DNA from: Cupriavidus sp. P-10
GTDB lineage: Bacteria; Pseudomonadota; Gammaproteobacteria; Burkholderiales; Burkholderiaceae
Direction: 5' to 3'
DNA: 64,000 nt
Assembly (NCBI RefSeq): GCF_003402535.2
Contig: NZ_AP025170.1
Location: 3,286,001 to 3,350,000 of the forward strand
Shown here: in pieces, positions 27,797-36,171 of the stretch
Position numbering within the stretch: the stretch's first letter is position 1
How the letters are laid out: every line of letters starts with the position of its first letter
Notes under the pieces: model-generated
What the model was told of the DNA's origin: nothing
What the model saw: only the letters and a program-made list of their open reading frames with translations
Databases searched by the model: none
Program-made: the position numbers and the translations under genes

Positions 27797-28339
27797 GTGG
27801 CTGCAGTGACCGAAACCTGGCGCCCCGCCGGCAAGGACCCGATGCGCTTCCTGGGCGGCTATCCGCCCGAAGTGCTCGACCAGGTGCGCGAGCTCGCCGC
27901 CGCTGGCCGCCTGGGCGACCATCTGTCGCGTCGCTATTCGCAGCGCCACGCCGTGCAGACCGATCGCGCGCTGTACGACTACGCCACCGAACTGAAGCAG
28001 GAATATCTGCGCAGCGCGCCGCCGCTGCACAAGGTCGGCTTCGATGCCACGCTCGACTCGGCCCACAAGGCCTTGGGCCTGCACACTGCCATCTCGCGCG
28101 TACAGGGCGGCAAGCTGAAGGCCAAGAAGGAAATCCGCGTGGCCTCGCTGTTCAAGGAAGCGCCGCCGGAATTCTTGCGCATGATCGTCGTGCACGAACT
28201 CTCGCACCTGAAAGAGAGCGACCACAACAAGGCCTTCTACCGGCTCTGCGAACACATGGAGCCGCGCTACCACCAGCTGGAGTTCGACACGCGCCTCTGG
28301 CTGGCGTGGCGCGAACTGGAGCGCGCGCAGAAGTTGTAG
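27797..28339 (+). CDS. YgjP-like (DUF45/M48-type) metallopeptidase
   Basis: This 180-residue protein contains VVHELSHLKESDHNKAFYRLCE, that is an HExxH zinc motif with a downstream His, as in the YgjP/WLM group. The family includes UTP-pyrophosphatase-like and protease-like members, and catalytic activity is uncertain. I use the GTG at 27797, three bases after the zinc-ribbon gene. A second GTG at 27806 is possible. Coupling with a His-tailed zinc-ribbon protein suggests both depend on Zn. Confidence 0.82.
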   Translation: MAAVTETWRPAGKDPMRFLGGYPPEVLDQVRELAAAGRLGDHLSRRYSQRHAVQTDRALYDYATELKQEYLRSAPPLHKVGFDATLDSAHKALGLHTAISRVQGGKLKAKKEIRVASLFKEAPPEFLRMIVVHELSHLKESDHNKAFYRLCEHMEPRYHQLEFDTRLWLAWRELERAQKL

Positions 28340-28647
28340 CGGCACGCGCTTCGTGCAGCGCAGCACACAAGATTCTTGACGACCCCGCGCGCGCCTATGT
28401 ATAACGAGCGCGTGGGTAGAAGCGGTCGATTGGACAGCAGCGGTGCAATGCCGTGAGGTCCAACTGGAGATTGCTCACTGACGGAGTGTTTTCGTCGGTG
28501 GCGCAGTGGTCCAACGCTCCCCTGACAAAGACTCCCGAAAGCAGCATGCGATAACGATCCGGCCCGGAAGCCGCATGGTGTTGCGCGCGCCTTTCCGCCC
28601 CGATCCCCGCATGCGTGTCCAACCTAGTCATTGTTAGGGGATCTCCC
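28340..28647 (+). other. Long intergenic region holding the promoter and leader of the amidohydrolase operon
   Basis: The 308-base gap has no convincing gene; the minus-strand open frame in it lacks protein-like features. It contains a strong promoter at 28376-28405 and then about 236 bases of transcribed leader. The leader has GTCCAA at 28458, 28509 and 28617 (the last as TGTCCAAC). It also has one complementary TTGGAC at 28430-28435, so alternative hairpins are possible. Confidence 0.55.
28376..28405 (+). promoter_or_regulatory. Sigma70-type promoter of the catabolic operon
   Basis: TTGACG (28376-28381) and TATAAC (28400-28405) are separated by 18 bases and each match the sigma70 consensus at five of six positions. 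Transcription would start near 28412, leaving a leader of about 236 bases before the first amidohydrolase gene. Confidence 0.65.
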
Positions 28648-29550
28648 ATGATCATCGACACCAGCTGTTATCCGACGAACCTCGTCGACCTGGCCTGGCG
28701 CCACGACGGCGACCCGTTCACCGGCGAGCGCCTGATCCAGATGATGGACGGCCCGTTCACCATCAACGGCAAGCCGCGCCGCATCGACAAAGCCTTTATC
28801 CAGCCCCCGCAGGGCAACACCATCTACACCTACACCGACGGCGTGAAGTCCGGCAGCGAATCGATCGATGCCTACATGGCCTACACGGTCGAAATGGTGC
28901 AGAAGTACCCCGACCGCTTTATCGGCTGCTTCGTCTACAACCCGCGCTGCGGCGTGGAGCACGGCGTCAATGCGATCGAGCATTACGTGAAGAGGCTGGG
29001 CTTCAAGATGGTCCAGTTCCAGGCCAACATGCACGCCTACCGCCCGGACCGCGCGCTCGACTGGCTGCGCCCGGCGCTGCAGAAATGCGCCGAGCTGGGC
29101 GTGATGGTCAAGCTGCATACCGGCGACGGCCCCTACAGCATCCCGACCGAATGGGTGCCGATGATCAAGGAGTTCCCGACAGTGAATTTCATCATGGCCC
29201 ACTTCGGCGTGCAGACCGGCGGCGTGTACTGCTTCGAGCCGTTCCAGATGGCGATGGACATGCCCAACGTGTACTGCGAATCGGGCTGGTGCCTGCAGTC
29301 GCGCATCGTCGAGTTCGCCAAGGTGCTGCCGAAACACAAGATCCTGTTCGGTTCCGACACGCCGCCCAACGAGCCCGGCATGTGGCTGCGCCTGCTGGAA
29401 GTGCTGTGCTTCGAGCCGCCGCAGGGCCTGAACCTGGATGAAGACACGCTGGAGGACTACCTGGGCAACAACGTCGCCCGGATGATCGGCCTGGAGCCGA
29501 CGCCGGTCCCGCGCACGCTGGAAGAAGCGAAGGCGCGCCTGGCCGCCTGA
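28648..29550 (+). CDS. Amidohydrolase-2 family protein, copy 1, with degenerate N-terminal metal motif
   Basis: The 300-residue protein belongs to the PF04909 family, which includes ACMS decarboxylase, gamma-resorcylate decarboxylase and 3,6-dihydroxypicolinate decarboxylase. Later metal and active-site segments are kept: HTGDG, AHFGVQTGG and FGSDTPPNEPGM. However, the N-terminal HxH is replaced: MIIDTSCYPTN has Ser-Cys-Tyr at residues 6-8, where the adjacent paralogue has His-Leu-His. The two proteins are very similar over their full length and sit 40 bases apart. I infer a tandem duplicate that may be a non-catalytic or altered-metal partner in a heteromer. Confidence 0.85.
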   Translation: MIIDTSCYPTNLVDLAWRHDGDPFTGERLIQMMDGPFTINGKPRRIDKAFIQPPQGNTIYTYTDGVKSGSESIDAYMAYTVEMVQKYPDRFIGCFVYNPRCGVEHGVNAIEHYVKRLGFKMVQFQANMHAYRPDRALDWLRPALQKCAELGVMVKLHTGDGPYSIPTEWVPMIKEFPTVNFIMAHFGVQTGGVYCFEPFQMAMDMPNVYCESGWCLQSRIVEFAKVLPKHKILFGSDTPPNEPGMWLRLLEVLCFEPPQGLNLDEDTLEDYLGNNVARMIGLEPTPVPRTLEEAKARLAA

Positions 29551-29590
29551 CCACGTCAGCGCCAACGACAACGGACTCCGGAGACAAGAC

Positions 29591-30505
29591 ATGATCATCG
29601 ACACCCACCTGCACCCCACCAACCTCGTCGACGAAGCCTGGCGCCACACCGGCGAGCCCTTCACCGGCGAGCGCCTGCTCAAGATGATGGACGGCCCCTA
29701 CATGATCAACGGCAAGCCGCGCCGCATCGACATGGGCTTTATCCAGCCGCCGCCGGGCAACACCGGCTACCGCGACGGCAACCGGCGCGGCCGCGAAGGC
29801 ATCCGCGACTACATGGCCTACGTGGCCAGCCTGTGCCAGAAGTACCCCGACCGCTTTATCGGCAACTTCACCTTCAACCCGCGCTGGGGCCCGGAAGAAG
29901 GCGCGCAGGAGCTGGAATTCCATATCAGGGAATACGGCTTCAAGATGCTCAAGCTGCATGCCAACATGCACGGCTACCGCCCCGACCGCGCGCTCGACTG
30001 GCTGCGCCCGGCGATGAAGGTCTGCGCCAAATACAACATCGTGGTGCTGATCCATACCGGCGACGGCCCGTACACGATCCCGACGATGTTCTACCCGGTG
30101 ATCCGTGAATTCCCGATGGTCAATTTCATCATCGGACACTTCGGCATCCAGACCGGCGGCAACTATTCGTTCGAGGCGTTCTGGATGGCGATGGATACGC
30201 CCAACGTGTATTGCGAATCGGGCTGGTGCTTCCAGTCGCGCATCGTCGAGTTCGCGCGCCAGTTACCGCGCGACAAGATCGTGTTCGGCACCGACACGCC
30301 GCCGAACGAGCCCGGCATGTGGCTGCGCGAGCTGGAGATGCTGTGCGGCCCGGCGCCGCAGGGCATGGACCTGGACGAAGACGGGCTGGAAGACTACATG
30401 GGCAACAACATCGCCCGGCTGGTTGGCATCGAGCCTACCGCACCGCCCAGGACGCAGGCAGAGGCGCAGGCGCGGCTGAAGGATAGCTACGCCAGCACGC
30501 GTTAA
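29591..30505 (+). CDS. Amidohydrolase-2 family protein, copy 2, with intact metal motif
   Basis: This 304-residue TIM-barrel protein starts MIIDTHLHPTN, with the HxH metal ligands intact at residues 6-8. It keeps HTGDGPYTIPT, GHFGIQTGG and FGTDTPPNEPGM, which hold the remaining His and Asp ligands of the family. Family members use Zn or Mn for decarboxylation of aromatic or heteroaromatic acids or for hydration/hydrolysis of C-C or C-N bonds. Position between copy 1 and a UbiD gene points to carboxylate chemistry on a ring compound. The exact reaction is not known. Confidence 0.88.
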   Translation: MIIDTHLHPTNLVDEAWRHTGEPFTGERLLKMMDGPYMINGKPRRIDMGFIQPPPGNTGYRDGNRRGREGIRDYMAYVASLCQKYPDRFIGNFTFNPRWGPEEGAQELEFHIREYGFKMLKLHANMHGYRPDRALDWLRPAMKVCAKYNIVVLIHTGDGPYTIPTMFYPVIREFPMVNFIIGHFGIQTGGNYSFEAFWMAMDTPNVYCESGWCFQSRIVEFARQLPRDKIVFGTDTPPNEPGMWLRELEMLCGPAPQGMDLDEDGLEDYMGNNIARLVGIEPTAPPRTQAEAQARLKDSYASTR

Positions 30506-30536
30506 GACCTAGCTGTTCCGCAGGCAGGCATGGCAC

Positions 30537-30568
30537 GGCGGCCGGGGAATCCCAATTTCCCGGCCGCC
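30537..30568 (+). promoter_or_regulatory. Long GC-rich hairpin between the amidohydrolase pair and the UbiD gene
   Basis: A 13-bp stem begins GGCGGCCGGG and closes with CCCGGCCGCC around a 6-base AT-rich loop (30550-30555), 32 bases after the upstream stop. No T tract follows, so it is more likely an RNA-stability or attenuation element than a full terminator. Confidence 0.6.
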
Positions 30569-30612
30569 GGGGCAGCCTTCGCCCTGGCCGACCCTGACCA
30601 CAGGAGCCATTC

Positions 30613-32037
30613 ATGAACTCGCCTTCAGCGCCCTTCGTTCCCACGTCGGGGCGCAAGCCTTTCCACGACACCTCGCAGGATTTCCACCAGTTCCTGGCCG
30701 CCTACCGCGAGGCCTTTCCCGAAGACGTATTGCATATCCGCGAACCGGTGGGCGCGGACCAGGACGCCACCGCACTGGTGTGGGCGCTGGCCGCGCAAGG
30801 GCGCCATCCGGCGCTGCTGCTCGACCATGTCGATGGTCTCGGCGTCCCGCTCGTCACCAACCTGTTCGCCTCGCGCGAGCGCGTGGGCCGGATGCTTGGC
30901 GGCGTGCCGCCCGCCGGCATCCATGCCGAATACCAGGCACGCAGCCGCCGCATGGTGGCGCCGCGCGTGCAGGACAGCGGCGCGGTGACCGGGCATGTCG
31001 AGACCCGCAACATCGACCTGCGCACCATTCCCGCGATCAGGCACTTCGCCAGCGACCGCGGGCCCTACATCACCAATGCGATCCTGATCGCCGAGGATCC
31101 CGATACCGGCATCGGCAACGCCAGCTTCCATCGCTCGATGCTGCATTCGCCGACCGGGATCGCCACCAGCCTGCATTCGCGCGGCCACCTGTGGCGCATG
31201 CAGCAGCGCGCGGCGCAGCTGGGCAAGCCGCTGCCGGTGGCGATGGTGATCGGTGCGCATCCGCTGTTCATGCTCGCGGGCGCGGCACGCCTGCCATTCG
31301 GCGTGGATGAGCGCCATGTTGCCGGCGGATTATTCGGCACGCCGCTTGAGGTGGTGCGCACGCCGCGCTACGGCATCCTCGTGCCGGCGCACGCAGAGAT
31401 CGTGCTGGAAGGCGTGATCGACCCCGAGGCGCGCGTCGACGAAGGGCCGTTCGGAGAGTTCACCGGCTATTCGTCGGACCGTTCCACCAACAACCTGCTG
31501 CACGTGGAAAGCGTGATGCGCCGTACCGACGCGTGGCTGGTCGACGTGGTCGGCGGCAACTCGGCCGAGCACCTGAACCTGGGCCGCATTCCGCGCGAAT
31601 CAGAGATGGTGGAGAAGCTGAAGGAGCGCTTTCCCAGCGTCACCGCCGTGCATTACCCGAGTTCGGGCACGCACTTCCACGCCTACGTCGCGCTACGCCA
31701 GAGCCGGCCCGGCGAAGCGCGGCAGGTCATGCTCGGGCTGCTCGGCTGGGACCCGTACCTGAAGACGGTGGTCGCGGTGGACGAGGACGTCGATATCACC
31801 CGTGACGAGGAAGTGTTGTGGGCGATGGCGACGCACCTGCAGCCGCATCTCGATGTGGTGGTGGTCGACGGGCTGCCGGGCAGCGCGCTCGATCCTTCCG
31901 CGTCCGGCGCAGGCACCACGTCGCGCATGGGACTGGATGCCACGCGCGGCCCGAGCTTCGACGGCGTGCGTGCGCGCATCGACGACGCAGCGATGGCGCG
32001 CGCGACTGCGCTGCTGGCCCGCCTCGATGTTCCGTAA
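30613..32037 (+). CDS. UbiD family prFMN-dependent decarboxylase
   Basis: The 474-residue protein belongs to the UbiD family, which catalyses reversible decarboxylation of unsaturated or aromatic acids using prenylated FMN. The conserved VDEGPFGEFTGY motif supplies active-site Glu residues, and NLGRIPRESEMVEKL is another family hallmark. Housekeeping UbiD enzymes are similar in length, but the setting with amidohydrolases, permease and molybdenum hydroxylase argues for a catabolic role. A dedicated UbiX is encoded at 38456 in the same region. The start at 30613 is preceded by CAGGAG. Confidence 0.9.
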   Translation: MNSPSAPFVPTSGRKPFHDTSQDFHQFLAAYREAFPEDVLHIREPVGADQDATALVWALAAQGRHPALLLDHVDGLGVPLVTNLFASRERVGRMLGGVPPAGIHAEYQARSRRMVAPRVQDSGAVTGHVETRNIDLRTIPAIRHFASDRGPYITNAILIAEDPDTGIGNASFHRSMLHSPTGIATSLHSRGHLWRMQQRAAQLGKPLPVAMVIGAHPLFMLAGAARLPFGVDERHVAGGLFGTPLEVVRTPRYGILVPAHAEIVLEGVIDPEARVDEGPFGEFTGYSSDRSTNNLLHVESVMRRTDAWLVDVVGGNSAEHLNLGRIPRESEMVEKLKERFPSVTAVHYPSSGTHFHAYVALRQSRPGEARQVMLGLLGWDPYLKTVVAVDEDVDITRDEEVLWAMATHLQPHLDVVVVDGLPGSALDPSASGAGTTSRMGLDATRGPSFDGVRARIDDAAMARATALLARLDVP

Positions 32038-32059
32038 GGGAAAACCCCGTTGAACACGC

Positions 32060-32090
32060 GGATTCATCGTTAAACCCGATCGATAAATCC
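32060..32090. promoter_or_regulatory. Candidate LysR operator upstream of the NCS2 permease
   Basis: GGATTCATCG (32060-32069) and CGATAAATCC (32081-32090) are reverse complements at 9 of 10 positions with an 11-base spacer. A related site occurs at 34648-34678 in front of the LysR gene, where the right arm with its flank matches at 12 of 14 positions. Confidence 0.6.
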
Positions 32091-32268
32091 GCCTCATCAG
32101 TTGTACCCTCGCGCCGCGGCTGCCATGCTGGACACATATCCAGGACAGGCGCGGGCATCGCACGAGAAGGATGGCAACTGACCATCCCGCACAGGAAACT
32201 GCCGGCGACCTTGGCGACACGTAAGCGTCTCGGGCGCGACCGGCGTGCTACCGACCAAAGGAGACAGC

Positions 32269-33660
32269 ATGACCCCCACCCTGCCTGCGCATGGGGCTGC
32301 CCCCGTGCATCCCGTCGACGAAGTCCTGCCCGCGCCCCGCCTGCTTGCCCTGGGCCTGCAACACGTGCTGGTCATGTATGCCGGCGCCATCGCCGTGCCG
32401 ATGATTATCGGCGGCGCGCTCAAGCTGCCCAAGGACCAGGTCGCCTTCCTGATCGCCGCCGACCTGTTCTGTTGCGGCCTGGTGACGATGATCCAGAGCA
32501 TCGGCATCTGGAAGGTCGGCATCCGGCTGCCAGTGATGATGGGCGTGACCTTCACCGCGATCGCGCCGATCATCGCCACCGGCTCCAACCCGTCGCTCGG
32601 CCTGCCCGCCGTGTTCGGCGCGGTGATGGTGGCGGGCGTCTTCACCTGCTTTGCCGCGCCCTATGTCGGCAAGATGGTGCGCTGGTTCCCGCCGGTGGTG
32701 ACCGGTACCGTGGTGCTGGTGATCGGCATCTCGCTGATGCGCGTGGGCATCAACTGGGCGGCGGGTGGCAATCCGACCATCAACACGGCTGCGGGTCCGG
32801 TGCCCAATCCCAACTTCGGTGTACCGGTGAATATCGCCATCGCCACCGCGGTGTTGTGCACGGTGCTGGCGCTGGTCGCCTTTGCGCGCGGCTTCCTGTG
32901 CAACGTGGCGGTGCTGATCGGCATCGCGGTCGGCTTCCTGATCGCGCTGGCGCTGGGCAAGGTCAGTTTCGACGGGCTGCACAACGCGCACTGGGTCGAG
33001 TTCATCACGCCCTTCCATTTCGGCTGGCCGACCTTCGACGCGATGACCGCGATCACGCTGTGCGTGGTGATGATGGTGATCATGATCGAGGGCGTGGGCC
33101 AGTTCCTGGCGCTGGGCGAGATCGTCGGCCGGCCGGTCGGGTCAGAGGACATCGCGCGCGGCCTGCGTGCCGATGGCGTCGGCGCGCTGGTGGGCGCGGT
33201 GTTCAACACCTTCACCTACACCTCCTACGCGCAGAACGTGGGGCTGGTGCAGGTGACGGGCGTGCGCAGCCGCTGGGTCTGCGCCACCGCGGGCGGCATC
33301 CTGATCGTGCTGGGCTGCCTGCCCAAGCTGTCGTTCTTCGCCGCGTCGATCCCGCAGTACGTGCTGGGCGGTGCGGCGCTGGTGATGTTCGGCATGGTCG
33401 CCGCGACCGGCGTGCGCATCCTCGGCCATGTGGATTTTGTCGAGAACAAGAAGAACGCCTATATCGTCGCGGTCAGCGTGGCGCTGGGGATGATCCCGCT
33501 GGTGTCGGACAAGTTCTTCTCGCAGATGCCGGAGTTGCTGGCCAAGTTCTGCCAGAACGGCATCCTGCTCGGCACGCTGACGGCGGTACTGCTGAACCTG
33601 CTGTTCAACGCGCGCTCGCCGGCCCCCCAGGCCCACGGGCTGGCGAAGGAACCGGCGTGA
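32269..33660 (+). CDS. NCS2 family purine/xanthine-type permease
   Basis: This 463-residue inner-membrane permease has about 14 membrane segments and the NCS2 signature: QNVGLVQVTGVRSR in the second half, and the substrate-binding Glu region VIMIEGVGQF. NCS2 proteins import xanthine, urate or uracil, and some accept related heterocycles, with proton symport. The N terminus HPVDEVLPAPRLLALGLQHVLVMYAGAIAVP is typical. It is 231 bases downstream of the UbiD gene, with its own operator-like inverted repeat. It may bring in the substrate of the surrounding enzymes. Confidence 0.92.
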   Translation: MTPTLPAHGAAPVHPVDEVLPAPRLLALGLQHVLVMYAGAIAVPMIIGGALKLPKDQVAFLIAADLFCCGLVTMIQSIGIWKVGIRLPVMMGVTFTAIAPIIATGSNPSLGLPAVFGAVMVAGVFTCFAAPYVGKMVRWFPPVVTGTVVLVIGISLMRVGINWAAGGNPTINTAAGPVPNPNFGVPVNIAIATAVLCTVLALVAFARGFLCNVAVLIGIAVGFLIALALGKVSFDGLHNAHWVEFITPFHFGWPTFDAMTAITLCVVMMVIMIEGVGQFLALGEIVGRPVGSEDIARGLRADGVGALVGAVFNTFTYTSYAQNVGLVQVTGVRSRWVCATAGGILIVLGCLPKLSFFAASIPQYVLGGAALVMFGMVAATGVRILGHVDFVENKKNAYIVAVSVALGMIPLVSDKFFSQMPELLAKFCQNGILLGTLTAVLLNLLFNARSPAPQAHGLAKEPA

Positions 33661-33674
33661 ACATGTAGGCCGGC

Positions 33675-34571
33675 CTAGCCCAGCTTGCCGCGCTGCCGCA
33701 TCAGCAGGTCGCGGAAGGCCTGCGCCGGCGGCGACAACGACCGGTCCGCGTGCACCAGCAGCGATATCTCGCGGTGGATCACCGGATCGGTCGGCATTAC
33801 GGTGGCAAGGCCAAGCGCCGAAGTCAGGCGCGTGACTGCCGCACTCATTACCGCGATCCCCAATCCGGCATCGACCATTCCCACCATCGTCAGCGGCAGC
33901 AGGACTTCGTGCAGCCGTTGCAGCGCGATGCCGCGCGCAGCCAGCGCGGTGTCCAGGCAATCGCGGATCGGGTTGCCCTTGTGCGGCCCGATCACCGGGA
34001 TGCTGGCCACGTCTTCCCAGCGCAGCGTCTTGCGCCGCCGCAGCGGATGGTCGGCCTGCATCACGATCACGAACGGGTCTTCCATCAGCCGGTGCGCACT
34101 CAGGTCTGGCTGGCCCTCGGGAATGGTGCCGATGCCGAAATCGACCTCGCCCGAGCTGACCATCTTGGGCACCTCATGCTCCGACACATCGTGCAGTTCC
34201 ACCTTCACGCCCGGATGTCCGACGCAGAACTCGCGGATAAAGCGCGGCAGCATCAGCGCCGCCTGGATCGACGACGCCGCGATCGACACGCGCCCGCGTC
34301 CGAGCGTGCGCAGCTCGCTGGAGTTCTCGATCACGCTGTCGATATCCGCCACCGCCTTCTTGACCAGCGGCAGCAGCTCGGCGCCGGCCTGCGTGATGTG
34401 GAGCTGGCGTGTATGGCGGTCAAACAGTTTCAGGCCGAGATTGCCTTCCAGTTCATGGATCAGCGCGCTGACCGACGACTGCGACAGGTCCAGCTTCTCC
34501 GCGGCGCGCGTGAAATGGCGCTCCTGCGCCACGGCAATGAACGCGCGCAGCTGGCGCAGCGACACGTTCAT
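33675..34571 (-). CDS. LysR family transcriptional regulator
   Basis: The 298-residue regulator has the LysR helix-turn-helix (NVSLRQLRAFIAVAQERHFTRAAEKL, SQSSVSALIHELE) and an effector domain. It is convergent with the permease and divergent from the molybdenum-hydroxylase operon, so it is the obvious local regulator. An inverted-repeat motif shared between its own promoter region and the permease promoter supports control of both. The start at 34571 is chosen on family alignment; the frame is open to 34646. Confidence 0.9.
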   Translation of the reverse strand: MNVSLRQLRAFIAVAQERHFTRAAEKLDLSQSSVSALIHELEGNLGLKLFDRHTRQLHITQAGAELLPLVKKAVADIDSVIENSSELRTLGRGRVSIAASSIQAALMLPRFIREFCVGHPGVKVELHDVSEHEVPKMVSSGEVDFGIGTIPEGQPDLSAHRLMEDPFVIVMQADHPLRRRKTLRWEDVASIPVIGPHKGNPIRDCLDTALAARGIALQRLHEVLLPLTMVGMVDAGLGIAVMSAAVTRLTSALGLATVMPTDPVIHREISLLVHADRSLSPPAQAFRDLLMRQRGKLG

Positions 34572-34647
34572 GTTGCTGATGTTGGGCACGTTGTCTACCT
34601 CCGGGTTCCTGGCGTGCGCGCTCTTGTCGTTGAAACGGCGGCGCATC

Positions 34648-34678
34648 GAATTCAGAGGGTAACACGATCAATTAATCC
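34648..34678. promoter_or_regulatory. Candidate LysR operator in the LysR/molybdenum-hydroxylase divergent promoter
   Basis: GAATTCAGAG (34648-34657), an 11-base gap and CAATTAATCC (34669-34678) align with the inverted repeat at 32060-32090. The left arms agree at 7 of 10 positions. The right arm with flank (CGATCAATTAATCC) agrees at 12 of 14. Confidence 0.5.
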
Positions 34679-34783
34679 ATTTCGCTACCTTTACCGATGG
34701 AGCCCGTCCGCCCATCATGACCGCAACGGTTCGCGCCGCGTGCTGCATGCGGACGCCACCGGTGGCAAAGACCAGGAGGAGCG

Positions 34784-35655
34784 ATGAGAGCGTTTGAATA
34801 CTTCGAACCGGCCACGCTGGCGGAAGCCTCGGCCCTGCTGCACCGCTGCGGGGGCAAGGCCAGCGTGCTGGCCGGCGGCACGGACCTGCTCGTGCAGATC
34901 AAGGAGTCGGTGCGCAAGCCCGAGCAGGTCATCAACATCAAGAAGATCCCGGGCATGGACGTGCTGACGTTCGACCCGGTCAACGGCCTGCGCATCGGCG
35001 CGCTGGTGACGACGCGCGCGGTGGAAACTTCCAGCTTCGTGCAGCGCCACTACGCCAGCCTGGCCAAGGCGGTGACGGACTTCGCCTCGATCCAGGTGCG
35101 GCATCGCGCTACCGTGGTCGGCAATGTGTGCCGCGCGTCGCCGTCGGCGGATTCGATCGCGCCGCTGGTGGCGGATCGCGCTTCAGTGCACCTGTACGGC
35201 ATGTCCGGTTCGCGCGAAGTGCGCGTGGAAGACTTCATCACCGGCGTCGGCAAGACCGCGATCGCACCCGACGAGATCGTCACGCGCATCACCGTGCCGG
35301 CGCCGCGTAGCAACACTGCCAAGGTCTACCTTAAGCATGGTCGCCGCGTGCAAATGGAACTGGCCACGGTGGGTGTGGCGGTGTCGCTGACGGTCGAAGG
35401 CGGCCGCTGCACCGACGTCGGCATCGTGCTCGCCGCCGTGGGACCGACGCCGGTACGCGCGGTACACGCCGAGAACCTGCTGCGCGAGCACCGCATCACC
35501 GACGCGCTGATCCTGCAGGCCGCCCATGCCGCCATGCGCGACGCGCGCCCGATCAGCGACGTGCGCGCCAGCGAAGCCTACCGCCGCCAGATGGTCTGCG
35601 TGCTGACGCGCCGCGCCCTGGAACAAGCCCTGCAGCAAGCCCTGGAGGCCGCAAC

Positions 35656-35668
<13 letters not shown>
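34784..35668 (+). CDS. Molybdenum hydroxylase, FAD-binding subunit (CoxM/XdhB-like)
   Basis: The 294-residue protein has the FAD-binding motif LAGGTDLLVQIKE and a second FAD segment ATVVGNVCRASPSADSIAPL. The latter normally reads T-x-G-G-N; here a Val replaces the first Gly. The C-terminal CO-dehydrogenase flavoprotein domain follows. The length is that of ordinary CoxM-type subunits, so the [4Fe-4S] insertion of 4-hydroxybenzoyl-CoA reductase is absent. The stop overlaps the iron-sulfur subunit gene by 13 bases. It transfers electrons from the Fe-S clusters to an acceptor. Confidence 0.92.

Positions 35669-36167
<499 letters not shown>

Positions 36168-36171
<4 letters not shown>

Noticed and set aside
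28340..28647. Known xanthine/NMT1-type or purine riboswitch
   Set aside because: I could not match the leader to a consensus I can recall, so I report it only as a possible structured leader.
28395..28661. A minus-strand open frame in the leader of the amidohydrolase operon
   Set aside because: No ribosome site and no protein-like features; it covers the promoter and leader of the opposite strand.
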